Positions 7,741 to 15,846 of a DNA stretch of 64,000 nt are shown piece by piece. Source of the stretch: Curtobacterium pusillum (GTDB taxonomy: Bacteria > Actinomycetota > Actinomycetes > Actinomycetales > Microbacteriaceae); NCBI RefSeq assembly GCF_007673235.1, contig NZ_VDZH01000002.1:103327-167326 (forward strand), read 5' to 3'. How positions within the stretch are numbered: position 1 is the first letter of the stretch; the number at the start of each line of letters is the position of its first letter. A program made the position numbers and the translations under genes. The notes beneath the pieces are model-generated. The model made no database searches, had not been told where the DNA came from, and saw only the letters and a program-made list of their open reading frames with translations.

Positions 7741-8814
7741 ATGACGGAACGGCCGGTCGACCAGGCGACGAGCAGCGAAACGGAACGGCCCGGCAACGCC
7801 ACGGCCAAGCACGACAACGTCGCGCTGCTCTCCGTCGCGACCACCGTGGCCGAGCGGGTGACCACCTCGGCCGACATCGAGGAGAAGCTCCGCGGCGTGC
7901 TCCGCCGCCTGCGCCTGCCGATGGGTCTGCTCGAACGCGTGGCCGGGGTCAAGGAGCGTCGCAACTGGGGCGAGGGGCAGTCCTTCCAGGACGCCGCCAT
8001 CGACGCCGGTCGTCGCGCCATGGCCGAGGCGGGCATCCGCCCCGAGGACGTCGGCCTGCTCATCAACACGTCGGTGACGCGCCCGCACCTGGAGCCGAGC
8101 GTCGCCGTGCGCCTGCACCACGGGCTCGGTCTGCCGTCGTCGGCGATCAACTTCGACATCGCGAACGCGTGCCTCGGGTTCGTCAACGCGATGAGCGTCG
8201 CCGCGGGCATGATCGACTCCGGCCAGATCAAGTACGCGCTCGTGGTGGACGGCGAGGACGCCGACCAGGTGCAGCTCAACACGATCGAGCGCCTGAACCA
8301 GGGCGGCCGGAACCGCAAGGACTTCATGAGCGAGTTCGCCAGCCTGACGCTCGGCTCCGGTGCTGCCGCGGCCGTGCTCGGCCCGGCGGACGCGCACCCG
8401 GGCGGACACCGGATCGTCGGCGGCGTCACCCGTGCGGCGACCCAGTGGTACGACCTCTGCGTCGGCAGCGTCGACGGCATGTTCACCGACGCCAAGATGC
8501 TGCTCAAGGGCGGCATGGAACTCGTGGTGGCCGCCTGGAACGAGGCCCGTGCGCACTTCGACTGGGCCGACATGGACCGGTACGTGCTGCACCAGGTCTC
8601 CGACGTGCACACGAACGCCTTCGTCGAGGCCATCGGCGTCCCGCGTGACAAGGTCCCCACGACGTACGAGCGCTTCGGCAACGTCGGCCCGGCGTCGATC
8701 CCGATCACCCTCGCCGACGAGGTCGCCCGCGGGTCGATCCGCCCCGGTGACCGCGTCTTCCTCGGTGGTGTCGGCTCCGGTATCAACACGGCGATGATGG
8801 AGCTCCGCTGGTGA
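7741..8814 (+). CDS. oleA: OleA, thiolase-fold acyl-CoA condensing enzyme
   Basis: The 357-residue enzyme joins two fatty acyl-CoAs head-to-head to give a 2-alkyl-3-ketoacid, the first step of long-chain olefin synthesis. It has the KAS III-like thiolase fold. The nucleophilic Cys is in DIANACLGF (Cys144 from ATG 7741), His in YVLHQVSD and Asn in FGNVGPASIP. The next genes are the fused OleBC and OleD, which separates this call from FabH. The in-frame ATG at 7714 would add nine residues. The stop overlaps the oleBC GTG start (GTGA). Confidence 0.93.
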   Translation: MTERPVDQATSSETERPGNATAKHDNVALLSVATTVAERVTTSADIEEKLRGVLRRLRLPMGLLERVAGVKERRNWGEGQSFQDAAIDAGRRAMAEAGIRPEDVGLLINTSVTRPHLEPSVAVRLHHGLGLPSSAINFDIANACLGFVNAMSVAAGMIDSGQIKYALVVDGEDADQVQLNTIERLNQGGRNRKDFMSEFASLTLGSGAAAAVLGPADAHPGGHRIVGGVTRAATQWYDLCVGSVDGMFTDAKMLLKGGMELVVAAWNEARAHFDWADMDRYVLHQVSDVHTNAFVEAIGVPRDKVPTTYERFGNVGPASIPITLADEVARGSIRPGDRVFLGGVGSGINTAMMELRW

Positions 8815-11588
8815 CAGCCGGGTTGCCCCGCGTCGCCGCGAGCACCGCTCCGGCCACGCAGCCGCCCTCCCTGCCCGGACTCGACCCCGCGTGGTCGCGT
8901 CTGGTCACGGTGCCCGAGTGGTCTGGAGACCGTCCTGGAGGCACGGATCGCGCCGCGCGCACCTGGCACCTCCTCGACACGGCCGGCTCCCTGGCCGCGC
9001 TCGGCGCGGAACCGGTCGGGACGCTGCTGTGCGTGCACGGCAACCCGACCTGGTCGTACCTGTGGCGGTCGGTGCTCCGCACCTCGCTCGAGGTCGCCGC
9101 CGCCGGCGGTCCCGCCTGGCGCGTCATCGCGGTCGACCAGCTCGACATGGGTTTCTCGGAGCGCACCGGGGTCCAGCGGGGGCTGCCGCAGCGCGTCGCC
9201 GACCTGGGCGCCCTGACCGAGGAACTCGGACTGACCGGACCCGTCGTCACCCTCGGCCACGACTGGGGCGGCGTGGTGTCGCTCGGGTGGGCGGTCGACC
9301 ACCCGGACCTCGTGGTGGGCGTCACGACGTGCAACACCGCCGTGCACCAGCCCGACGACGCCCCGATCCCCGCGCCCTTGCGCCTCGCTCTCCGCCCCCA
9401 GCTGCTCGGCCGGGCGACCGTCGTGACGCCGGCGTTCCTCGAGACGACGCTCGCGATCGCGCACCCGCGGCTCGACCGTCCTGTCGCCGACGCGTACCGG
9501 GCGCCGTACCGCGGTGGTGCCCGACGTGGTGGTGTCGGTGGCTTCGTGGCGGACATCCCCGTCGACGCGGCACACCCGAGTGCACCCGAGCTCGACCGGA
9601 TCGCCGCGGGGGTCGCGGCGCTCGAGGTCCCCGCGCTGCTGATGTGGGGGCCGCGTGACCCGGTGTTCCTCGAGCGGTACCTCGACGACCTCGCCGAGCG
9701 GCTGCCCCAGGCCGACGTGCACCGCTTCGAGGGCGCCGGGCACCTGCTGCCGGATGACGCCGACGTCGCCGGGACGGTGTTCGACTGGCTCGGCGACCAC
9801 CTGCCGAACGGCCACGCGCCCGCCGGAGCCGAGCAGTCCCTCCAGGCACGGCCGTCACCCCGCTGGCGCGGTGCGCCGGAACCGGCTGGTGGGGCCCACC
9901 TCCAGTCCGACGACAGCGACCACATCGCCGACGCGAGCCGCCCGCTCTGGGCGGCACTGGACGACCTGCGCGACAGCGACGAGGCCTCGCTCGTCGAGAT
10001 GGCCGCCGCTGGCGGCCCCCGCACCGTGTCGTGGCGACTGCTCGCCCGACGGGTGGAGGAGATCGCGGCGGGACTCGTCGACCTCGGTGTCCGTCCGGGC
10101 GACCGCGTCTCGTTGCTCGTGACGCCCGGTGCCGACCTGACCGCCGTCCTGTACGCGTGCGTGCGGATCGGTGCGGTCGTCGTCGTGGCCGATGCCGGGC
10201 TCGGCCTGCGCGGGCTGACCCGTGCCGTCCGCGGTGCCCGACCCGACTGGATCATCGGTGTGCTGCCGGGTCTGGGTGCCGCCCGCGCGCTCGGTTGGCC
10301 CGGTCGACGCATCGCGACCGTGGCGCTGCCCGCGCCCGCGCGTCGTGCGCTGCGGGTGGAACACACGCTCGTCGACGTCGCCCGTCGGGGTGCCCGTCGC
10401 CTCGCGCACGGTTCTGCCCTGCCCGAGGCCCCGTCGTCCGACGCGCCCGCCGCCGTGCTCTTCACGTCGGGGTCGACCGGTCCGGCGAAGGGCGTCGTGT
10501 ACACGCACGGGCAGCTCGGTGCCGTCCGCGACGCCCTTGCCACCCAGTACGACATCGGTGTCGGCACCGGACTCGTCGCCGGCTTCGCGCCGTTCGCACT
10601 GCTCGGCCCCGCGCTCGGCGCCCGGTCGGTCGCACCCGACATGGACGTCACCGCACCGCGGACCCTCACGGCGACGGCCGTGGCGGCGTCCGTGACCGCA
10701 GCCGACGCGACGGTCGTGTTCCTGTCGCCCGCTGCACTGGCGAACGTCGTCGCCACCGCGTCCGCGCTCACCGAGGCCGATCGTGCTGCGCTCGGTCGGG
10801 TGCGACTGTTCCTGTCGGCGGGTGCTCCCGTGTCGGCCGCGCTGCTCACTGCGGCGACGGAACTCATGCCGAACGCGAGCGCGCACACCCCCTACGGCAT
10901 GACCGAGGGACTGCTCATGACCGACGTCGACCTGGACGGCGTGCAGGCCGCCGGCGCCTCGGACCAGGAGGGCATCTGCGTCGGGGTCCCGGCGGCGAAC
11001 GTCCGGGTGCGGATCGCACCGCTCGACGGTTCCGGGGAGCCGACCGGTGCGCTGACGGACGTACCAGGCGTCACCGGCGAGATCGTCGTGGCCGCGCCGC
11101 ACGTCCGGGAGCGCTACGACCGGCTCTGGCGGCAGAACCGGCTCTCCCGACTCGGCGTGGAGGACCCTCGCGGGCACCGCACCGGCGACGTCGGGCACCT
11201 GGACGACTCCGGGCGGCTCTGGGTCGAGGGTCGTCTGCAGCACGTGCTCACCACGCCGGACGGTGTCGTGACGCCGGTCGGTCCCGAGCAGCGCATCGAA
11301 CGCGTCGACGGTGTCGGTCGTGCGGGGCTCGCGGGCATCGGGCCGAGCGGGACGCAGCAGGCCGTCGCCGTCGTGGAGACGACCGGTGGTCGCGCCGCAC
11401 GACGACCCGCGCTCGCTTCGCCCGCGTTGGCGGGAGCCGTGCGGGCAGCCGCCGGGATCCCGCTCGCCGCGGTGCTCGTCGTGCCCGTGCTGCCGACCGA
11501 CATCCGGCACAACTCGAAGGTCGACCGGGCGAGGTTGTCCCGGTGGGCGGCCTCGGTGCTGTCGGGCGGACGGATGGTCCGGCCGTGA
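8811..11588 (+). CDS. oleBC: OleBC fusion: beta-lactone decarboxylase and beta-lactone synthetase
   Basis: This 925-residue fusion combines two olefin enzymes. The N-terminal part (about 20-330) is an alpha/beta hydrolase of the haloalkane dehalogenase type, OleB, with nucleophile Asp151 in GHDWGG and His311 in GAGHLLPDD; it releases CO2 from the beta-lactone. The C-terminal part (about 345-920) is the AMP-forming OleC, with P-loop FTSGSTGPAKG (about 551-561), YGMTEG and a C-terminal lysine in IRHNSKVDR; it closes the beta-lactone. Natural OleBC fusions are known in actinobacteria such as Micrococcus luteus. The GTG at 8811 overlaps the oleA stop. A CTGGAGGCACG copy lies at 8935-8945. Confidence 0.94.
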   Translation: MTAGLPRVAASTAPATQPPSLPGLDPAWSRLVTVPEWSGDRPGGTDRAARTWHLLDTAGSLAALGAEPVGTLLCVHGNPTWSYLWRSVLRTSLEVAAAGGPAWRVIAVDQLDMGFSERTGVQRGLPQRVADLGALTEELGLTGPVVTLGHDWGGVVSLGWAVDHPDLVVGVTTCNTAVHQPDDAPIPAPLRLALRPQLLGRATVVTPAFLETTLAIAHPRLDRPVADAYRAPYRGGARRGGVGGFVADIPVDAAHPSAPELDRIAAGVAALEVPALLMWGPRDPVFLERYLDDLAERLPQADVHRFEGAGHLLPDDADVAGTVFDWLGDHLPNGHAPAGAEQSLQARPSPRWRGAPEPAGGAHLQSDDSDHIADASRPLWAALDDLRDSDEASLVEMAAAGGPRTVSWRLLARRVEEIAAGLVDLGVRPGDRVSLLVTPGADLTAVLYACVRIGAVVVVADAGLGLRGLTRAVRGARPDWIIGVLPGLGAARALGWPGRRIATVALPAPARRALRVEHTLVDVARRGARRLAHGSALPEAPSSDAPAAVLFTSGSTGPAKGVVYTHGQLGAVRDALATQYDIGVGTGLVAGFAPFALLGPALGARSVAPDMDVTAPRTLTATAVAASVTAADATVVFLSPAALANVVATASALTEADRAALGRVRLFLSAGAPVSAALLTAATELMPNASAHTPYGMTEGLLMTDVDLDGVQAAGASDQEGICVGVPAANVRVRIAPLDGSGEPTGALTDVPGVTGEIVVAAPHVRERYDRLWRQNRLSRLGVEDPRGHRTGDVGHLDDSGRLWVEGRLQHVLTTPDGVVTPVGPEQRIERVDGVGRAGLAGIGPSGTQQAVAVVETTGGRAARRPALASPALAGAVRAAAGIPLAAVLVVPVLPTDIRHNSKVDRARLSRWAASVLSGGRMVRP

Positions 11589-12556
11589 GGGTCCTCGTCA
11601 CCGGCGCCAGCGGGTTCCTCGGCCGGGCGACCGCTGTCGCCGTGCGCGACGCCGGGCACGAGGTCCGGACGTTCCAGCGCCGTCCGTCGGGAGTGTCCGG
11701 GGTCTCCGACGTCCTCGGCACGATGACCGACGGCGCCGCGGTCGCCCGTGCTGTGGCCGAGACGGACGCCATCGTCCACCTCGCCGCGAAGGTCTCCCTC
11801 GCCGGCGACCCCGCTGACTTCGCCCGCGTGAACGTCGACGGGACCCGGACGCTCGTCGACGCTGCGCGTGCGGCGGGAGTCGGCCGGTTCGTGTTCGTGT
11901 CCTCGCCGTCGGTCGCGCACACCGGTTCGTCCCTCGTGGGCGCCGGTGCCGGGCCCGCCGAACCCGCGCGTGCCCGCGGGGACTACGCCCGCACGAAGGC
12001 CGCCGCGGAACTCGTCGCCCTCGGCGCGGACGCCCCGGGCTTCGCGGTCGTCGCGGTCCGCCCGCACCTGGTGTGGGGGCCGGGCGACACGCAACTCGTC
12101 GGCCGGATCGTCAACCGTGCGCGGAAGGGCCGGCTGCCGCTGCTCGACTCCGGCGCAGCGCTCATCGACACGCTCTACGTCGACAACGCGGCGTCCGCGA
12201 TGGTGGCGGCCCTGGTGCACGCCGCCGACGACGATGTGCATGGGAACGCGTACGTCGTGACGAACGGTGAACCCCGCCCCGTCGGTGACCTGCTCGCCGG
12301 CATCTGCACCGCGTCCGGGGTGCCGGCGCCGCGGGTGCACGTGCCCGCCGGGGTCGCCCGGGTCGCCGGGGCGGTCGTCGAGGCCGTGTGGCGTGTGCGT
12401 CCGGGGGAGGACGAACCGCCGATGACGCGGTTCCTCGCCGAGCAGCTGTCGACGGCGCACTGGTTCGACCAGCGTCGGACCCGGCAGGACCTGCAGTGGG
12501 CGCCCGCGGTGTCGATCGACGAGGGCCTGGCGCGCTTGGCGGCGGCCGCGCGCTGA
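11585..12556 (+). CDS. oleD: OleD, NADPH-dependent 2-alkyl-3-ketoacid reductase
   Basis: This 323-residue extended short-chain dehydrogenase is expected to reduce the OleA product to the 2-alkyl-3-hydroxyacid before OleC acts. The N-terminal Rossmann motif is VTGASGFLG, the catalytic serine is in VFVSSPSV, and Tyr134/Lys138 form the YARTK signature. The GTG at 11585 overlaps the oleBC stop by 4 nt. All three genes are thus coupled and give a complete A-BC-D set. It is followed by a palindromic intergenic element at 12580-12680. Confidence 0.93.
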   Translation: MRVLVTGASGFLGRATAVAVRDAGHEVRTFQRRPSGVSGVSDVLGTMTDGAAVARAVAETDAIVHLAAKVSLAGDPADFARVNVDGTRTLVDAARAAGVGRFVFVSSPSVAHTGSSLVGAGAGPAEPARARGDYARTKAAAELVALGADAPGFAVVAVRPHLVWGPGDTQLVGRIVNRARKGRLPLLDSGAALIDTLYVDNAASAMVAALVHAADDDVHGNAYVVTNGEPRPVGDLLAGICTASGVPAPRVHVPAGVARVAGAVVEAVWRVRPGEDEPPMTRFLAEQLSTAHWFDQRRTRQDLQWAPAVSIDEGLARLAAAAR

Positions 12557-12579
12557 GGCTGCTGCGACCCCACTTTCGC

Positions 12580-12680
12580 GCTGAGCGACAGTTCTCGGAC
12601 GCTCCGCCCCGAGAAGTGTCGCTGAGCCCGAGTCTCGCGACCCGGCGCCCGAGTCTCGCGCCCCGGTGGCCGAGTCTCGG
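12580..12680. repeat. Palindromic element, GAGCGACA/TTCTCG family, with CGAGTCTCG repeats
   Basis: Arms GCTGAGCGACAGTTCTCGG (12580-12598) and CCGAGAAGTGTCGCTGAGC (12609-12627) pair at 17 of 19 positions. Three copies of CGAGTCTCG follow at about 12629, 12650 and 12670. Related elements lie at 24716-24782 and 48492-48562. It separates two convergent genes and may terminate both. Confidence 0.65.
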
Positions 12681-12696
12681 TCACAGGCGCCGACGG

Positions 12697-13290
12697 TCAG
12701 GCGTCCTCGGCGGCCACGTAGACCCACGCCGTCGTGCCGGAGGCCAGGCGGACCTCGATCCGCTGGTAGTCCGCGACCTCGTAGTCGTCGACCGCGCGGA
12801 GGTGCCACTCGTACCCGAGCGTCAGGACCGAGCCCTCGACGACGTCACTCGACGAACCGCGTCGGAGGATCGGGTGCCGGTCGGACCCGCTCGTCCGGAT
12901 GACGTCCGGGTCGGTGATCCTCACCCAGTCGAGTCGCCACCCCGGCAGTCCGTCCGGTTCGGTCGGCACGTGCTCGCCGAACAGCGACTCCTGCACGAGC
13001 GGCTGGCGGAGCGTCCCGTACGAGAACACTCGGTGCGTGGGGCTGACGACGGCAGCGGGGCGCTCGACCGGCTCACGGCTGATGGCCGGCGACGCGGTCC
13101 ACACGAGCGCACCCGCGAGCCCCGTGAGGCCGAGGTGCAGCAGCCCGACGACACCGAGCACGCTGCCCCAGATGACACCCGAGTCGTCCGTGCGCCCGAC
13201 GACGAGCCCGATGATCCCGACGACGAGGCAGACCAGCGCGAACGCGCCGAGACCGAGGACCCAGCGCTGGCCGGGCGAGAGACGCTTCAC
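12697..13290 (-). CDS. Membrane-anchored gamma-glutamylcyclotransferase (AIG2-like) protein
   Basis: This 197-residue protein has two hydrophobic segments near the N-terminus (about 10-30 and 42-65), then a cytosolic or external AIG2/GGCT-like domain (about 85-195). The domain shows the family glycine-tyrosine loop VFSYGTLRQPLVQESLFG and the C-terminal VDDYEVADYQRIEV pattern with a candidate acidic catalytic residue. GGCT-like enzymes release 5-oxoproline from gamma-glutamyl compounds. A membrane-tethered version is uncommon, and the substrate here is unknown. It is convergent with oleD. Confidence 0.8.
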   Translation of the reverse strand: MKRLSPGQRWVLGLGAFALVCLVVGIIGLVVGRTDDSGVIWGSVLGVVGLLHLGLTGLAGALVWTASPAISREPVERPAAVVSPTHRVFSYGTLRQPLVQESLFGEHVPTEPDGLPGWRLDWVRITDPDVIRTSGSDRHPILRRGSSSDVVEGSVLTLGYEWHLRAVDDYEVADYQRIEVRLASGTTAWVYVAAEDA

Positions 13291-13304
13291 GTCGCGAGGG
13301 TAGC

Positions 13305-13362
13305 GGACTGGAGGCGCGGATCACGCGAGCCGACCGGCTCACGTGACACGTGCCTCCAGTCC
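13305..13362. terminator. Hairpin, CTGGAGGC family
   Basis: GGACTGGAGGC (13305-13315) pairs with GCCTCCAGTCC (13352-13362), and an inner GAGCCG/CGGCTC pairing lies in the loop. It sits after the last gene of the minus-strand envelope operon and before the GGCT-like gene, fitting a terminator without a T tract. Confidence 0.65.
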
Positions 13363-13373
13363 GTCACGCGGCG

Positions 13374-13565
13374 TCAGCGCCCGCTGCGGGCGGCCTTCGC
13401 GATCTTCTTGCCGAGCTTCTTGCGGCCCTTGCGAGCACGCGGGTCGTTCCAGATCCGACGAGCGGTCTCGGCCTTGGAGGTCTTGATCACCGGGCGGTTG
13501 GCGCGGGAGCCGAACCAGAACCCGATGAGGACGACGGCCCCGATGACGATGATGCGGTTGCGCAT
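13374..13565 (-). CDS. Small basic single-pass membrane protein
   Basis: The 63-residue product has one N-terminal membrane segment (IIVIGAVVLIGFWFGSRA) and a strongly basic tail (RARKGRKKLGKKIAKAARSGR). I do not recognise a family. It is the last gene of the Asp23-type envelope operon, 39 bp after the preceding gene. A positively charged tail beside a membrane anchor suggests contact with phospholipid head groups or nucleic acid, which is inference. An AAGGAG-like ribosome binding site is present just upstream. Confidence 0.75.
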   Translation of the reverse strand: MRNRIIVIGAVVLIGFWFGSRANRPVIKTSKAETARRIWNDPRARKGRKKLGKKIAKAARSGR

Positions 13566-13604
13566 GTGGAACTCCTTCGTTGGTGGTGCACGTGGTCCGG
13601 CGGG

Positions 13605-14021
13605 TCAGCCGGTGAAGCGTTGCCAGAGCTCCGTGACGATGGGCCAGACGTCGCCCGCGCGGTCCGCAGATCCCACCGCGACCAGGACGACCGGGACGGC
13701 GGTGACCGCCAGGCTCACCAGGACCGCGAGCACGACGGCGATCGAGGCCGTGGTGGTGTGCCGACGCGTGAACGCGAGGAGCAGGAGCCCGAGCACGACG
13801 ACTGCTCCGAGCAGTGCGGCGACGGTGACGCGGAGGAACGGGAAGGGCACGAGCCCCGCCGTGGTGGCCGTCACGCCACCGAGGAACCCGACGAGGGGGA
13901 GGAACACGCCGAGCACGGTGCCGACGACCAGGACGATGCCGATCCCGCCCGCGATCCAGACGCCGCGCGGGCGGGGCCGACGGACCTTCGTCCGTCGGTT
14001 GCCCGACCACGCGGTCGTCAC
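13605..14021 (-). CDS. Four-helix membrane protein of the Asp23 operon
   Basis: This 138-residue hydrophobic protein has about four membrane segments after a basic N-terminus (MTTAWSGNRRTKVRRPRPRG). It has no recognised catalytic motif and I cannot name its family. Its start overlaps the stop of the Asp23-repeat gene by 4 nt, so the two are coupled. The position inside an Asp23/AmaP-type cluster suggests a role in envelope stress or in anchoring these proteins at the membrane. Confidence 0.78.
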   Translation of the reverse strand: MTTAWSGNRRTKVRRPRPRGVWIAGGIGIVLVVGTVLGVFLPLVGFLGGVTATTAGLVPFPFLRVTVAALLGAVVVLGLLLLAFTRRHTTTASIAVVLAVLVSLAVTAVPVVLVAVGSADRAGDVWPIVTELWQRFTG

Positions 14022-14944
14022 GGTCGGTCCTGCCGCTCGACGGCTTCGGCCGAGCGTGCTGCGGACTCCGCGGCGTCCTCCGCTGCGTCCGCTGCGTCGC
14101 CGGCAGCGTCCGCTGCTGCCGCGGCACGGTCGGCCGGCACCGCGGCCGTGGCCGCGTCCCGGGCACCGGCGGCGGCGTCCCTCGCGGACTCCGCCGCGTC
14201 GGCGGCGAGCTCGGACGACCGGGCGAGGGCCCCGGCGGCGGCGTCGTCCAGCCGGTCGGTGGTCTCGGCTGCGCCGTCGACCACGCGCTTCGCAGCGTCG
14301 GCCGTGGCGTCGGCCGCCTGACGGGTGACGTCCGCGGTGGCCTCAGCAGTGCGCTTCGTCGCGTCCGCGGTGGCCGTCGCGGCGCGCTTCGTGGCGTCGC
14401 TGGTGGCCTCGGCGGCCTGCTTGACGGCGTCCCCAGTGGTGCTCGCGGCCTGCTTGACCGCGTCGCTCGTGGCGGTCGCCGCCTGCTTGACGGCATCACC
14501 CGTCGCCTCGGCGGCACGACCGAGCGGCGAGGGCTCGTCGTCGAACGGGCCGTGCACGTCGAGCACCCGGACGTCGACGGTCGTCGGGAGGTCCGACACC
14601 TGCCTGGTGGCCGCGGACACCTGCTTGCGTACCTCGTCGGCGACCGCGATCACCGGGTGCGGGTAGCTGACGATGACGGAGACCTGCACGCCGAGCGCGC
14701 CGTCGTCCTCGTCGACCTGGACCCCGGCGGTGCCCGCGCTCCGGCCGAGTTGCTTGCGAAGCTGGTCGGCAGCTCGGGCGGCGATCCCGCCGAGGTGGTG
14801 CACGCCGGGCACGGCCAGAGCGGTCTCCGCCGCGGTCCGCGCGACGATCGTCACGGTGCTCGCGTCGTCGGGCAGCGGCTCCGTGAGCTCCGCGGGCAGG
14901 GTCACCTCGGTGACCTGCGTGTGCGCGTTCGGGTCGTGCTGCAT
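14018..14944 (-). CDS. Asp23/Gls24 protein with long LEA-like 11-residue repeat
   Basis: The 308-residue protein has an N-terminal Asp23/Gls24 domain (about 12-133, with VPGVHHLGG and VSVIVSYPHPVIAVADEVR) and an alanine-rich C-terminus. Residues 147-223 contain seven copies of an 11-residue unit close to ATxDAxKQAAT, and degenerate copies continue to about 270. Such 11-mers resemble group 3 LEA and apolipoprotein repeats that form amphipathic helices. Asp23 proteins are envelope-stress proteins in firmicutes. AGGAGG lies 7 nt before ATG 14944. The repeat half may bind membrane or protect during drying, which is inference. Confidence 0.85.
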   Translation of the reverse strand: MQHDPNAHTQVTEVTLPAELTEPLPDDASTVTIVARTAAETALAVPGVHHLGGIAARAADQLRKQLGRSAGTAGVQVDEDDGALGVQVSVIVSYPHPVIAVADEVRKQVSAATRQVSDLPTTVDVRVLDVHGPFDDEPSPLGRAAEATGDAVKQAATATSDAVKQAASTTGDAVKQAAEATSDATKRAATATADATKRTAEATADVTRQAADATADAAKRVVDGAAETTDRLDDAAAGALARSSELAADAAESARDAAAGARDAATAAVPADRAAAAADAAGDAADAAEDAAESAARSAEAVERQDRP

Positions 14945-14976
14945 GGTTCCTCCTCGTTCGGTTCCGCCGGAACGCA

Positions 14977-15005
14977 TCGGGGCACCCGACTCGCGGGTGC
15001 CCCGA
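14977..15005. terminator. Strong hairpin inside the envelope operon
   Basis: TCGGGGCACCCG (14977-14988) and CGGGTGCCCCGA (14994-15005) are perfect 12-bp arms with a 5-nt loop, between the CsbD-like gene and the Asp23-repeat gene. No T tract is visible. It could be an attenuator or a processing site that separates expression of the two operon halves. Confidence 0.6.
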
Positions 15006-15020
15006 CACGGTTCGAGGGTC

Positions 15021-15194
15021 TTACTTCTTGAAGACGTCCTTGACGTCCTCGCCGGTCTGCTTGACGCTCGCAGAGGCCTGGTCGGTCTTGCCCTCGGCGA
15101 CCTTCTGGTCGTCACCGGTCGCCTTGCCGACGGCCTCCTTCGCCTTCCCGGCGAGGTCCTGAGCAGCGTTCTTGATCTTGTCGTCGAGTCCCAT
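15021..15194 (-). CDS. CsbD-like stress protein
   Basis: This 57-residue, highly charged protein reads MGLDDKIKNAAQDLAGKAKE at the start and ends DVKDVFKK. That composition and the KAKEAVGKATGDDQKVAEGK pattern match the CsbD family, small general-stress proteins (sigma B controlled in Bacillus subtilis) of unknown mechanism. The ATG at 15194 is preceded by AAAGGA at a good distance. Its place between AmaP-like and Asp23 genes agrees with a stress-response operon. Confidence 0.85.
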   Translation of the reverse strand: MGLDDKIKNAAQDLAGKAKEAVGKATGDDQKVAEGKTDQASASVKQTGEDVKDVFKK

Positions 15195-15282
15195 GACGGG
15201 TCCTTTCGTCGGTCGGGCGTGCGCCCGGTGGATGGTGCGGTGGTGGGCCGGGAGGCCCGGGGTCGCGTCCGGCTGACGGCTG

Positions 15283-15846
15283 TCAGCGGACGCGGGTCGG
15301 CTTCGCGAGCGCCGAACGGGTTCCGCCGGTCAGGTGCACCAGGACGGGCACCTGCCGACCGAGGGTCCGGTCGAGCACGGAGACGGCACGGTCGACGGCA
15401 TCGAGGACGGTGACGGCGTCACCACCGCGGCGAACCGCGACCCGGATCCGTGCGGCACGCTGCCGACGGACGAGGTAGGTGTCGACCCGGGAGCCGACGA
15501 CGTCACGGACACCGGCGAGCTCGTGCTCGACGACGTCACGGACGAGGGCGACGTTCACGGTCACGGCATCGTCGCCCGTGCGCTCCCGGACGGCGACGGA
15601 CGTGCCGCCCCCACCGCGGGTGGTCGCCCACACGAGGGCGAGCACGATGACGACGAGGCAGACGCCGGCGACGATCCACAGCGACGACGCGGGGACGTCG
15701 AGGCTCCGGGGGATGTCGACGTAGGGGTCGATGGCGTCACGGACGGCGGGCAGGACGCCCGCGCCGATGACGAGGCCGACCACGATCGCGACGAGTCCGA
15801 GGACGAAGAGGATGATCCGGTTGAGGGTCCGGTTGCTCTTGGTCAT
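15283..15846 (-). CDS. AmaP-like alkaline-shock membrane anchor protein
   Basis: The 187-residue protein has two N-terminal membrane helices (about 9-32 and 55-75) and a C-terminal cytosolic domain with alternating beta pattern (TVNVALVRDVVEHELAGVRD). This matches AmaP, the anchor that recruits Asp23 to the membrane in Staphylococcus aureus. Its first codons overlap the stop of the DUF6286 gene by 4 nt. Presence of DUF2273 and Asp23 genes in the same operon supports the call. Confidence 0.8.
   Translation of the reverse strand: MTKSNRTLNRIILFVLGLVAIVVGLVIGAGVLPAVRDAIDPYVDIPRSLDVPASSLWIVAGVCLVVIVLALVWATTRGGGGTSVAVRERTGDDAVTVNVALVRDVVEHELAGVRDVVGSRVDTYLVRRQRAARIRVAVRRGGDAVTVLDAVDRAVSVLDRTLGRQVPVLVHLTGGTRSALAKPTRVR

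Noticed and set aside
6390..9815. Minus-strand open frame upstream of the RimB start, running through rimK, oleA and oleBC
   Set aside because: It is a reverse-frame shadow of three well-recognised plus-strand genes; only the RimB part has family motifs.
12580..12680. Insertion sequence remnant
   Set aside because: There is no transposase fragment or terminal repeat pair; it is a short palindromic repeat.
14276..14506. 33-bp repeats that look at first like a CRISPR or VNTR array
   Set aside because: They have no spacers and are codons of an 11-residue protein repeat in a coding gene with a good ribosome binding site.
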